Assembly (NCBI GenBank): GCA_003647385.1
Contig: QMMT01000012.1
Span: forward strand, 1 to 13,416
From: Deltaproteobacteria bacterium
GTDB taxonomy: Bacteria > Desulfobacterota > Desulfobacteria > Desulfobacterales > Desulfobacteraceae
Reading direction: 5' to 3'
Length of the DNA: 13,416 bases
The position numbers and the translations under genes are program-made. The notes below the pieces were generated by a model. It saw only the letters and a list, made by a program, of their open reading frames with translations. It had not been told where the DNA came from and searched no databases. Of this stretch, positions 1-7,055 are shown piece by piece. The first letter of the stretch is position 1; every line of letters begins with the position of its first letter.

Positions 1-1
1 C

Positions 2-598
2 AAGGAACGAAAAAGATCCGCAGCCCTGAAAAAACGACTGGATGCCCGATGGCAGGATGGGTCAACGGGGGCCAGTCCACTGCGGTTTTCTGTGCCCGTA
101 CCCCATGGAGAGAAAACAGAGCGTAACGAAAGGGTGATCATGACCCGGATTGAGGATGACATCGTGTTTGTGCACACCTCGGACATTCAGCTTCTGGATG
201 ACGACACCGTTGATCTTGTTCTTGAGTGGCAGCCGGATATACTGCTGGCCGGCGGCCCGCCGCTCTACCTTGAACAACTGAGTTCAAAGTTGCGTAACCG
301 GGCCTGGCAAAACGCAGTACGGTTGGCCGGTTCGGTGGACATACTGATTCTCGACCATCACCTGATGCGAAGCCTTGAAGGGCTGCAGTGGCTGGACAGT
401 CTTTTATTCAAATCCGGCCGCCGGGCTCTCTGTGCGGCTGATTTCATGGGAGCACCGCGTCGCCTTCTTGAGGCTGAAAGAAAAACGCTTTATGAAAAAA
501 TTCCGGTCCCTTTGGGATGGCACCAGGATTATGCAGATGGGAAGGCTACCACGAGAGGCTTTCAAGCATTCTTTTTTCCCAGGGTGGAAAAATCTTGA
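2..598 (+). CDS. UPF0282-like MBL-fold metallo-hydrolase, 5' end outside window
   Basis: The reading frame is open from the first bases of the window to a TGA at 596-598, giving about 198 C-terminal residues, so the N-terminus lies upstream. Internal ATG or GTG codons are not needed as starts because the frame is already coding-like before position 92. Two segments are typical of the UPF0282 family (beta-lactamase-fold proteins found mainly in archaea and anaerobic bacteria): a LAGGPPLYLE segment near 240-275, and DILILDHHLMR near 340-370, whose DHH could bind metal. The main HxHxDH metal motif of the fold would lie in the missing part. No substrate is established for this family as far as I know. 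The stop overlaps the TTG start of the next gene (TTGA), which suggests translational coupling. Family assignment is from recalled motifs and is moderately sure. Confidence 0.7.
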   Translation, partial: KERKRSAALKKRLDARWQDGSTGASPLRFSVPVPHGEKTERNERVIMTRIEDDIVFVHTSDIQLLDDDTVDLVLEWQPDILLAGGPPLYLEQLSSKLRNRAWQNAVRLAGSVDILILDHHLMRSLEGLQWLDSLLFKSGRRALCAADFMGAPRRLLEAERKTLYEKIPVPLGWHQDYADGKATTRGFQAFFFPRVEKS

Positions 599-1095
599 AT
601 TCAATAAACAATAAGACAATCCACTGTTCTGAGTGCAACTTAACCTGCAACACTGAAGATCTATTCACCATCGACAACCAGCAAGTGTGCCGAAGATGTC
701 TTTTTGGGAATGGTTCACCTGTCACTATCTACCCCATTGGAATTGTGAAAAACAACCTTGAAAGGGACAACACTCCGTTTGGAAAAAAAGGGACTGACAC
801 GGTTTCTAAAATCGAGCTGTTACCTTCCCAAAAACGATTCATGTCCGGGCTTGAGCAAGAACCCGAGATCACAATAGTTTACTATCTGCATAAATCCCGT
901 TCGGTTAAGACACTATTTAAGCGGGGGCTTGACGGCAAACAGGTCGGTGTGTTTGCCTCCCGGACCCCGGACAGGCTCTCAAGGATCGGGATCCAGGATG
1001 TAAAGCTCCTGGATATCAAGGGCACCACATTGTTTGTTAAAGGACTGGATGCCGTCAGCGGGACTCCGGTGCTGGATATAAAATTAAAAATTTGA
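595..1095 (+). CDS. Zinc-ribbon protein with degenerate TrmO/TsaA (UPF0066) domain
   Basis: This is a 166-residue protein if read from the TTG at 595, which overlaps the preceding TGA and has an AGGGTGG ribosome binding site at about 581-587. The frame is open further upstream (ATG at 517), but that part overlaps the previous gene heavily. Residues 10-36 hold CSEC (C11, C14), C18 and CRRC (C32, C35), a probable four-cysteine zinc ribbon. From residue 46 the TsaA/TrmO barrel follows: PIGIV at 47-51, GVFASRTPDR at 118-127, and GTPVLDIK at 156-163. TrmO normally N-methylates t6A37 of tRNA using SAM. Here the usual FSHI segment is missing and RSPxRPN has become RTPDRLS, so the substrate or activity may differ. 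Its TGA ends in a TTGA, with another in-frame TTG for the next gene. The fold is fairly sure; the enzymatic role is not. Confidence 0.75.
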   Translation: MNSINNKTIHCSECNLTCNTEDLFTIDNQQVCRRCLFGNGSPVTIYPIGIVKNNLERDNTPFGKKGTDTVSKIELLPSQKRFMSGLEQEPEITIVYYLHKSRSVKTLFKRGLDGKQVGVFASRTPDRLSRIGIQDVKLLDIKGTTLFVKGLDAVSGTPVLDIKLKI

Positions 1096-1173
1096 TTAAG
1101 GTGATTCTGATTAACGGGGGCTGGCCAGGGGTCAATCCTTTATTTTGCATTATAGATCCCAACAACCCAAATG

Positions 1174-1197
1174 AACCGGGTGATACCGGTTATTTTC
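1174..1197 (+). terminator. Possible short intrinsic terminator
   Basis: A perfect 6-bp inverted repeat, AACCGG (1174-1179) and CCGGTT (1186-1191), encloses a 6-nt loop and is followed by ATTTTC. It sits 79 bases after the stop of the zinc-ribbon TrmO-like gene. The stem is short and the T-tract is imperfect, so termination would be weak. It supports reading 1096-1247 as intergenic and not as coding. Confidence 0.35.
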
Positions 1198-1233
1198 AAA
1201 GTTGTCCACGGCGGCAACACCGCGATTCAAAAA

Positions 1234-1247
1234 TATACTATTTAAAA
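1234..1247 (+). promoter_or_regulatory. Possible -10 box just upstream of DUF885 gene
   Basis: TATACT at 1234-1239 lies 8 bases before the ATG at 1248, and no Shine-Dalgarno is seen between them. If it is a real -10 element the transcript would start at or next to the ATG (leaderless). No good -35 box is found 16-18 bases upstream; that place holds a small GCGG/CCGC inverted repeat at 1211-1223. This is a weak call. Confidence 0.25.
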
Positions 1248-2816
1248 ATGACATCTTCAAATATTGAAACAATCAGTACTGAAATCTTTTCGGCAATTGC
1301 TGAAAGCTTTCCTGTTGTATCTGCCAGTGACGAGTTCTATTATTTCCCCCAAGTACAGCTTGTGAAACCGGAATGGGAAACCTGGGACAGGTTCTCTCCG
1401 GATTTTATCGCCTATTTTATAAGCAGATTGAATTCCTGGGAAAACAAACTGGATCAACTTTTCCCCTATATGTCTGCATCCGGCAGTGGTAGTCAAGCGG
1501 AACTGCTGCTTTTGAAAAAGCTGATCCATACCCTTCAGGAACATTTGAATGAGACCAGAACATGGGAAACCCAGCCTACCTTTTATCTGAGCATCGCCTG
1601 CCTTGGATTGGCCGAGGCCTTAAACACAAATAATCCTGATGTACCTCACCGACGGGCCGAAACTCTCCCAGAGTTTTTAGATCAGGCCGGGCGGAATTTA
1701 AAAAATGTGCCTAAGCTGTTTCTTGACCTCGGTTTGGAAATGATTCAGGACACAAAAGAATATTTCATATCACTGTTGCCCCGTCTACCTGAACTTTCAC
1801 CAGCCCTTGAAGCCCTTTTACGGTATAAACAAATTCTTGCATCCCTTAAGACACGTTCAACGTTTCTTTTACCAAAAAGCTTACTGGGTCGTATTGTTGA
1901 AAGCAATATGAACTGCGGAATGGATATCCCACAGGTGAATAAAACTCTGGACCTTGAAATCACAAAGATGACAGCCAGGCTGCACCGGGAGGCGAAAAAA
2001 CTCGATTGTGATACCTGGCAAGAGGCCTATGAATCTATTTCATTGTCAAATTTCCGGCATGATGGACTTGTCAATCTTTACCATGATGAAGTGCTGCGTC
2101 TGGGCCGTCACTGCAGGGATATTGGGCTGGTGGAGGATAAACTGTACCAGAAAAATCCGGTCAGGGTAATGCCGGTGCCGCGATTTCTGGCAGCTATCCG
2201 GTCAGCTTCCAGTTACAGTATCCCTCCTGGACACCCCCCTTCAGGTGGTATATTCTATATCATCAATGCACATGACCCAGAGGAGATGCATAAACAATAC
2301 CATAAAGAATATCAAATATTATCGGCTCATGAGACATGGCCGGGACACCATTTGCTGGATATCACAAGATGGAGCCTGAAATCGCCCGTACTTCGAGCAG
2401 TGGAACAGCCTGTCTTTTATGAGGGGTGGGCCTGTTTTAGTGAGGTGATGCTGTTTCAGGAAGGCTATTTATCCGGCTCACAGGACAGCCTGATGCTGGC
2501 CAAAAGACGGTTGTGGAGAGCCATCAGAGGTAAAGTTGACATAGGGATTCAAACCGGCTCCATGAATTTATCAACGGCAATTGAGTATTTAACCAGGACC
2601 GGTATGACCATGGAACAGGCCAGAGCATCAGCCCGGAAATATTCGTTGAATCCGGGATACCAATTGTGCTACACAGTGGGACTACAAAAATTTATATCAC
2701 TGTTCCAACGTTATGGACAAAATAATTTAAAAAAATTTTCAAGGGTAGTATTGAATCACGGTGAGATAGGATTCAATGACCTGGAACGGATATTAAAGCA
2801 GCCCGGTATCATCTAA
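1248..2816 (+). CDS. DUF885-family zinc metallopeptidase-like protein
   Basis: From the ATG at 1248 the protein has 522 residues. The frame is open back to a TTG at 1092 that overlaps the previous stop, but the extra 52 residues do not look like the family and span a terminator-like hairpin, so I prefer 1248. The hallmark DUF885 motifs are present: HETWPGHH at residues 361-368 (H361, E362 and H367/H368 are probable catalytic and zinc ligands) and EGWACFSE at 392-399 (a second glutamate-rich motif). A YQLCYTVGLQK segment near the C-terminus also fits the family. The family resembles gluzincin peptidases and is largely uncharacterised. No signal peptide is evident, so it is probably cytoplasmic. 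An ATP-grasp ligase gene starts 47 bases downstream, followed by a methyltransferase, which suggests a role in making or trimming a small peptide-like compound; that role is inferred. Confidence 0.85.
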   Translation: MTSSNIETISTEIFSAIAESFPVVSASDEFYYFPQVQLVKPEWETWDRFSPDFIAYFISRLNSWENKLDQLFPYMSASGSGSQAELLLLKKLIHTLQEHLNETRTWETQPTFYLSIACLGLAEALNTNNPDVPHRRAETLPEFLDQAGRNLKNVPKLFLDLGLEMIQDTKEYFISLLPRLPELSPALEALLRYKQILASLKTRSTFLLPKSLLGRIVESNMNCGMDIPQVNKTLDLEITKMTARLHREAKKLDCDTWQEAYESISLSNFRHDGLVNLYHDEVLRLGRHCRDIGLVEDKLYQKNPVRVMPVPRFLAAIRSASSYSIPPGHPPSGGIFYIINAHDPEEMHKQYHKEYQILSAHETWPGHHLLDITRWSLKSPVLRAVEQPVFYEGWACFSEVMLFQEGYLSGSQDSLMLAKRRLWRAIRGKVDIGIQTGSMNLSTAIEYLTRTGMTMEQARASARKYSLNPGYQLCYTVGLQKFISLFQRYGQNNLKKFSRVVLNHGEIGFNDLERILKQPGII

Positions 2817-2853
2817 CGATAGATTACAATATTTTCATAAGCAGCAGTTAAAA

Positions 2854-2860
2854 AAAGGAG
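2854..2860 (+). promoter_or_regulatory. Ribosome binding site of ATP-grasp gene
   Basis: AAAGGAG sits only 3 bases from the ATG at 2864, closer than the usual 5-9. The in-frame family N-terminus and the lack of a nearby alternative ATG still support that start. Confidence 0.5.
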
Positions 2861-2863
2861 AAA

Positions 2864-4288
2864 ATGAGCTTGGATCAGTCGGAACAATTTTGGGGTTATC
2901 ATTCGGAATGGAATTTAGGCAGCCCGGGTGGATGGGATTATCAACGCATTACCCAGGAAATCGGTAAATCCGTATGGGATAAACTATTAACTTACGAAAA
3001 TCCTGAAATTGACCTGGATTTCATAGACCCCCTCCTGTCCCCGGTAAGTGGTTTGGTTAATTTGCTGGTAGAGGCCCACCGTGCCAGAAACGGAGATGAA
3101 CCTGGACTGATTGCAGTGGTAGCTGAGGAAGAAACCCTTGAAGATGTTGTGGAAAATCAGAATTTTGCTAAAGCCTTGAACAGGGTCGACAATATTACCG
3201 GCGCCCTCATGGCTCCTCAGTCCCTGGAGTTAAAAAATAATATTGTCTGCTTTCAGGGACGACCTGTATCTGTTATTTTTATGGATTTTAATTCAGATGT
3301 GCTTTTATCCCTCCACAGAAAACATGATCTCACTCCGGTACTTCAGGCGGTCCGGGAAAGTCGTGTCATCAATCCCAGGGGAACGGAACCTATTAATGTT
3401 AAAAGTTTGTTTGAGGTGATAACTGATCCTGACATCAACTCCTGCTTCCACAAAGAAACGATTGAACGTACACCCTGGACCCGCCGTTTTTTCCAGCGGC
3501 AGACAACCGGCCCAAAAGGAGAACCCATATCCAACCTTGTGGAATGGACCCGTGAAAACTGGGAGCATCTAGTACTCAAACCGGAGCGGGGATATTCAGG
3601 CATTGGTGTTCGAGTTGGAGGAATACATGACAATGTTGATGACGAAATTGCACTCGCAATAAAAAAGGGGTCTTATATTGTACAAAAAAAAGTACCGCTT
3701 TTTTTATGGGCCGAGGATATTCCAGAACTGGACACAACGAATCAACGTGTTGTTTTAAACACATTTCAGACTGATTTCAGGTGCCTGTTTGGAGCCGATA
3801 ACATGTTCGGGTTCGTGGGACGATACGGTCAGGTACCCACCAATGTGGGCAGCGGAGGCGGGTTTCAACCCATAGCTGTACTCAGGTCAGATATAAGTGT
3901 TGCAGAAGCCACGGACCGGATCAACAAAATGATTCTGAATATGGATTACAATCATGTGGCCAAGGTGGTTGAACTCCAGGAGGGGTTGGCCTTGGATAAT
4001 CATTTCACCTATCTTTTAGGACCCGTTAAGATGGCCCTTCGTCCACGACTGATCACCCCGGGTCAGATTGATCGTCTTGAAAACTATTGTAGGGGAATCT
4101 GGGCGGATTGTCTTACTTTAGAAAAGATGTGGATAAATGGTGAACTGGACCATATGATCGAAATCGAACCTGAAGAACTTGAGATTGCACGGTCACAGCC
4201 ATGGAACGGTTCTTCAGCCATTTTTGCATCGGATGGTATTTTCAGCTTTGGCGCCCATGAAAAATCCGTGGTTGATGGTATAGCATGA
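2864..4288 (+). CDS. Circularly permuted-type ATP-grasp ligase
   Basis: This is a 474-residue cytoplasmic protein. Three blocks match circularly permuted ATP-grasp proteins: RVINPRGTEPINVK at residues 167-180 (compare the NPxGS...nK element of the family), VLKPERGYSGIGV at 237-249 (nucleotide-binding lysine K239 and a glycine-rich loop), and YIVQKKVPL at 271-279. NVGSGGG later in the protein matches the conserved NxSxGGG segment. ATP-grasp enzymes activate a carboxylate as an acyl phosphate and join it to an amine or thiol; the substrates here are unknown. The N-terminal 160 residues are family-specific and less conserved. The gene follows the DUF885 gene by 47 bases and overlaps the methyltransferase by 4 bases (ATGA at 4285-4288), so the two are surely co-translated. 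The superfamily is well supported; the specific reaction cannot be stated. Confidence 0.8.
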   Translation: MSLDQSEQFWGYHSEWNLGSPGGWDYQRITQEIGKSVWDKLLTYENPEIDLDFIDPLLSPVSGLVNLLVEAHRARNGDEPGLIAVVAEEETLEDVVENQNFAKALNRVDNITGALMAPQSLELKNNIVCFQGRPVSVIFMDFNSDVLLSLHRKHDLTPVLQAVRESRVINPRGTEPINVKSLFEVITDPDINSCFHKETIERTPWTRRFFQRQTTGPKGEPISNLVEWTRENWEHLVLKPERGYSGIGVRVGGIHDNVDDEIALAIKKGSYIVQKKVPLFLWAEDIPELDTTNQRVVLNTFQTDFRCLFGADNMFGFVGRYGQVPTNVGSGGGFQPIAVLRSDISVAEATDRINKMILNMDYNHVAKVVELQEGLALDNHFTYLLGPVKMALRPRLITPGQIDRLENYCRGIWADCLTLEKMWINGELDHMIEIEPEELEIARSQPWNGSSAIFASDGIFSFGAHEKSVVDGIA

Positions 4289-5067
4289 CCATACAAGTGG
4301 ACACTGACTGGTGGAAAAACATTTTCGATGCTGTCTATCTTATGACAGACAGCAGGTCCATATGTGATGATACTCTGACTCAAACCGAGGTTGATTTTAT
4401 TGAAACCGCCCTGAGTATGAAAAAATCTGCCCCTGTATTGGACTTATGCGGCGGCCAGGGACGTCACGCCGTAGAACTTTCCAGGCGTGGATTCACAAAT
4501 GTAACCGTTTTAGACTATTCAGACTACCTGATCCAAATGGGAAAACAACAGACCAATGAACAAAAACTGAATACTTTTTTTGTCCAGGGAGATGCACGGG
4601 ACACCAAGTTTGCTGAAGAAAGCTTTGGTGCTGTTATCATCATGGGGGGATCTTTTGGATATTTTGCGCATGATAAAGAAAACAAAAAAATCCTAGAAGA
4701 AACCTTTCGCCTGCTCATGCCAAAAGCTGAATTGCTGGTGGATCTTCCAGACAAAAAATATGTATTAAAAAATTTCAAACCGATTTCTATTCATAAGGTA
4801 GGAAATACTATCGAGGTGACCCGTACCCGTGAACTGGAGCACGATGTGATTTATTGTCGGGAGGTTGTAACATGTACAGGAAAAGGCTGCCTTCGTGAGA
4901 ACAACTATTGTGTCCGTCTTTATACCCCTGAAAAGATATCTCGAATACTTAGCTCAATTGGATTTTCAGACATCTCTTTTCAAAAAGATTTTATGGATCG
5001 CCAGGAACAGGGAGATTACGGCACCATGACCAACAGAATGGTAGTTAAAGCCCATAAAAAAAAGTGA
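4285..5067 (+). CDS. Class I SAM-dependent methyltransferase
   Basis: This 260-residue protein has a Rossmann-type methyltransferase core. Motif I is VLDLCGGQGRHAVEL at residues 51-65, where CGGQG replaces the usual GCGTG, followed by an acidic strand with VLDYSD near 75-80. QGDARD and a VIIMGGSFGYF segment around 120 resemble small-molecule methyltransferases of the Methyltransf_25/UbiE-like group. The C-terminal half carries the expected RLYTPEKI and GF segments. The start ATG overlaps the stop of the ATP-grasp gene, so it is probably a partner that methylates the ligase product or its precursor. No DNA- or protein-methyltransferase signature (such as NPPY) is seen. The substrate is unknown. 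Confidence 0.88.
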   Translation: MTIQVDTDWWKNIFDAVYLMTDSRSICDDTLTQTEVDFIETALSMKKSAPVLDLCGGQGRHAVELSRRGFTNVTVLDYSDYLIQMGKQQTNEQKLNTFFVQGDARDTKFAEESFGAVIIMGGSFGYFAHDKENKKILEETFRLLMPKAELLVDLPDKKYVLKNFKPISIHKVGNTIEVTRTRELEHDVIYCREVVTCTGKGCLRENNYCVRLYTPEKISRILSSIGFSDISFQKDFMDRQEQGDYGTMTNRMVVKAHKKK

Positions 5068-5283
5068 AATTCTGTTGAATGGCAAGCAGGGCCAAGAAGT
5101 ATCCCCATTAAAAACGACACTCTAAGAACTTCAAACCAATCCCAAAAACTAGCATGCACCGAATTTCACCGGTGATGTTGGAAGTTAACCAGGACACCGG
5201 GCGCAGGATGGACAATCGGCTGATAATATGTTATAAAATCACAAGTGTAACTGGTGAAATATCAATAATATTAAACTACCAAC
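5068..5283. other. Intergenic stretch before the AbiE genes
   Basis: I see no convincing gene, tRNA or strong terminator between the methyltransferase stop and the antitoxin promoter. A reading frame of about 50 codons from an ATG at 5175 has no ribosome binding site or recognisable protein. Composition shifts here from the moderate GC of the upstream cassette to the AT-rich AbiE block, so it may hold the left junction of an acquired segment. No direct repeat or att-like site is obvious. Confidence 0.5.
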
Positions 5284-5332
5284 TTGAACTTTGTTTAATT
5301 TTGGCTTATAATCGCAACCATGACTGGTGAAA
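5250..5332 (+). repeat. Repeated ACTGGTGAAA motif around antitoxin promoter
   Basis: ACTGGTGAAA occurs at 5250-5259 and again at 5323-5332, flanking the predicted promoter. A near-inverted copy, TTTCACCGG, is at 5164-5172. AbiEi proteins are known to autoregulate by binding repeats in their own promoter, so these could be operator half-sites. The second copy lies inside the first codons of the antitoxin gene, so it may be chance. Confidence 0.35.
5284..5312 (+). promoter_or_regulatory. Strong sigma70-type promoter giving a leaderless antitoxin mRNA
   Basis: TTGAAC (5284-5289) and TATAAT (5307-5312) are separated by exactly 17 bases. The -10 hexamer is a perfect consensus and the -35 matches four of six positions (TTGA). 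The ATG of the AbiEi gene begins at 5320, 7 bases after the -10 box. Transcription would therefore start at about 5319-5320 and leave no 5' untranslated region. Consistent with this, no Shine-Dalgarno precedes the ATG. Confidence 0.7.
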
Positions 5333-6114
5333 ATAGAAACATATTAAACCGAATTCTTCGTAACTGGCCCAGAGGAACAGTGGGTACATTGACGTGGTTT
5401 CGAGATCATGGTGGATATCAGCAGCTATTAGATTATTATCAGAAAGCACCCTGGGTAACTAAAATAGGAAGTGGCGCATATATTCAATATGGAGATTCTG
5501 TTGATTGGCACGGGGGATTGTATGCAGTTCAGAGTCAATTAAACTTTTCCGTGCATGCCGGTGGGAAAACTGCTTTGGAATTATCTGGATTCGGACATAA
5601 TCTCCAATTGGGACGAACAGCAAAGATATATCTTTTTGCATCAAAAAAAATTCATTTGCCAACGTGGTTTATGAAACATCCATGGGAAGATGAATTGTGT
5701 TTTAAAAGGTTAAATATTTTTCAATCCCGACCGGATTTTGGATTAATGCATTTTAATGTAGGCAATTTTGAAATAAAAGGGTCTGCACCCGAGCGTGCCA
5801 TGATTGAGTTGTGTGCTCTGGTTCCAAATTATCATTCGTTTGAAGAGGCTGGTCATTTTATGGAGAGTCTATTATCATTGCGATGCGAATATTTGCAAAC
5901 CCTTCTTGAAACATGCAGCTCAATAAAAGCGAAACGATTATTCTTCTATTTTGCGGACACATATAACATGCCCTGGTTTCAGAAACTGGATATCCATAAT
6001 ATTGATTTGGGAAAAGGGAAGCGACAGGTTGCAGCGAATGGGATTCTCAATAAAAAATATCAAATAACTGTCCCTGATGAAATAAAGAGTATCTCTTTAA
6101 CGGATATCCCATGA
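5320..6114 (+). CDS. abiEi: Type IV toxin-antitoxin AbiEi-family antitoxin
   Basis: This 264-residue protein has an N-terminal winged-helix-like DNA-binding region (roughly residues 5-75) that includes the conserved GAYIQYGDSVDWHGGLYA segment. It is followed by HAGGKTALELSG at 79-90, the clearest family signature of AbiEi proteins, and a C-terminal antitoxin domain. In known AbiE systems, AbiEi represses its own operon and counteracts the AbiEii nucleotidyltransferase without stable complex formation, and the pair can act in abortive infection against phage. Its stop overlaps the toxin start by 4 bases (ATGA), the usual arrangement. Base composition is more AT-rich than the genes before 5067 and after 7860, which suggests acquisition. 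The family call is confident; phage defence by this copy is inferred. Confidence 0.9.
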   Translation: MTGENRNILNRILRNWPRGTVGTLTWFRDHGGYQQLLDYYQKAPWVTKIGSGAYIQYGDSVDWHGGLYAVQSQLNFSVHAGGKTALELSGFGHNLQLGRTAKIYLFASKKIHLPTWFMKHPWEDELCFKRLNIFQSRPDFGLMHFNVGNFEIKGSAPERAMIELCALVPNYHSFEEAGHFMESLLSLRCEYLQTLLETCSSIKAKRLFFYFADTYNMPWFQKLDIHNIDLGKGKRQVAANGILNKKYQITVPDEIKSISLTDIP

Positions 6115-7037
6115 AAATGAACAAATATTTTGAGCAGGCTAAATTAATGCTGTCCATTCTTCCAATAGTGGGACGGGAAAAAGATTTTGCCCTGAAAGGC
6201 GGGACTGCTTTAAATTTTTTCCATTTGAATATGCCTCGGTTATCTGTTGATATTGATTTAACCTTTCTTCCAGTAAAACCAAGGGATGAAACCTTAAAGG
6301 ATATTACAAATTCACTCAGCAGGATTTCAAATAGTGTAGAAAAATTGTTCCCCCGGTGTCAGATTCAAAAATTAAAAATAAAAGAGACAGATTATACATA
6401 CAAACTGATTATTAGAAGCCAAGGCAGCCTGGTTAAAGTTGAGCCGAATTTAATATTGAGGGGAAGCTGCTATCCCCCTGTTTTAAGGCCATTGTGCAAA
6501 AGTGCCGGTGACATTTTCAAGATGGAAATGGAAATCCCGGTACTCTCTTTCGCAGATCTTTATGGTGGGAAGGTCTGTGCAGCTTTGGATCGCCAGCATC
6601 CTCGAGATTTATTTGATATTAAGCTCCTTTCTGAGGCAGGAAACCTAAATGAAGAAATCAGTCAAGCGTTTGTCGTATACCTTGCCAGTCATAATCGACC
6701 CATGTCAGAGTTGCTTTCTCCAAATTTTCAAGATTTTAGACAGGCGTATGAAACTGAATTCAAAGGGTTGTCATCAATAGAGGTCCGTTATAAAGAACTG
6801 GAAAAAATACGTAAAGAATTGCCGTCTTTGATATTTTCCAAACTTTCAAGAAATGAACGAAAATTCCTGTTGTCTGTTAAAATGGGAAGCCCTGATTTCA
6901 GTTTGCTTTCAATTTCAGGTCTTGAAAACCTACCAGCGATAAAGTGGAAGGTTGAAAATATATCAAGGATGGAACCCAAAAAGAGAATTACAGCAACTGA
7001 AAAGCTGAAATCAATTTTAAATTTATCTCAACAATAA
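6111..7037 (+). CDS. abiEii: AbiEii-family nucleotidyltransferase toxin
   Basis: This 308-residue protein has the DUF1814/AbiEii nucleotidyltransferase core. The motif FALKGGTAL at residues 26-34 and RLSVDIDL at 43-50 supply the glycine-rich loop and the metal-binding aspartates D47 and D49. K109 and E111 in VKVEPN, K154, and RDLFD at 165-169 match the later conserved motifs. All expected catalytic residues appear present, so it is probably active. Related toxins (MenT and AbiEii types) transfer nucleotides, in some cases to tRNA 3' ends; the target of this one is unknown. The start ATG overlaps the antitoxin stop, and a second ATG at 6117 is an alternative. It is AT-rich like its partner, and a TrmO gene follows after 18 bases. 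Confidence 0.9.
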   Translation: MKMNKYFEQAKLMLSILPIVGREKDFALKGGTALNFFHLNMPRLSVDIDLTFLPVKPRDETLKDITNSLSRISNSVEKLFPRCQIQKLKIKETDYTYKLIIRSQGSLVKVEPNLILRGSCYPPVLRPLCKSAGDIFKMEMEIPVLSFADLYGGKVCAALDRQHPRDLFDIKLLSEAGNLNEEISQAFVVYLASHNRPMSELLSPNFQDFRQAYETEFKGLSSIEVRYKELEKIRKELPSLIFSKLSRNERKFLLSVKMGSPDFSLLSISGLENLPAIKWKVENISRMEPKKRITATEKLKSILNLSQQ

Positions 7038-7055
7038 AAAAGGGACAAAAAAATA

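Noticed and set aside
3674..3710. GTAC-A8-GTAC stretch followed by a T-run inside the ATP-grasp gene
   Set aside because: It resembles a hairpin or slippery site, but the frame continues through conserved family residues (YIVQKKVPL), so it is ordinary coding sequence.
5175..5330. About 50-codon ORF upstream of and overlapping the antitoxin start
   Set aside because: There is no ribosome binding site and no recognisable protein, and the good promoter for the antitoxin lies inside it.
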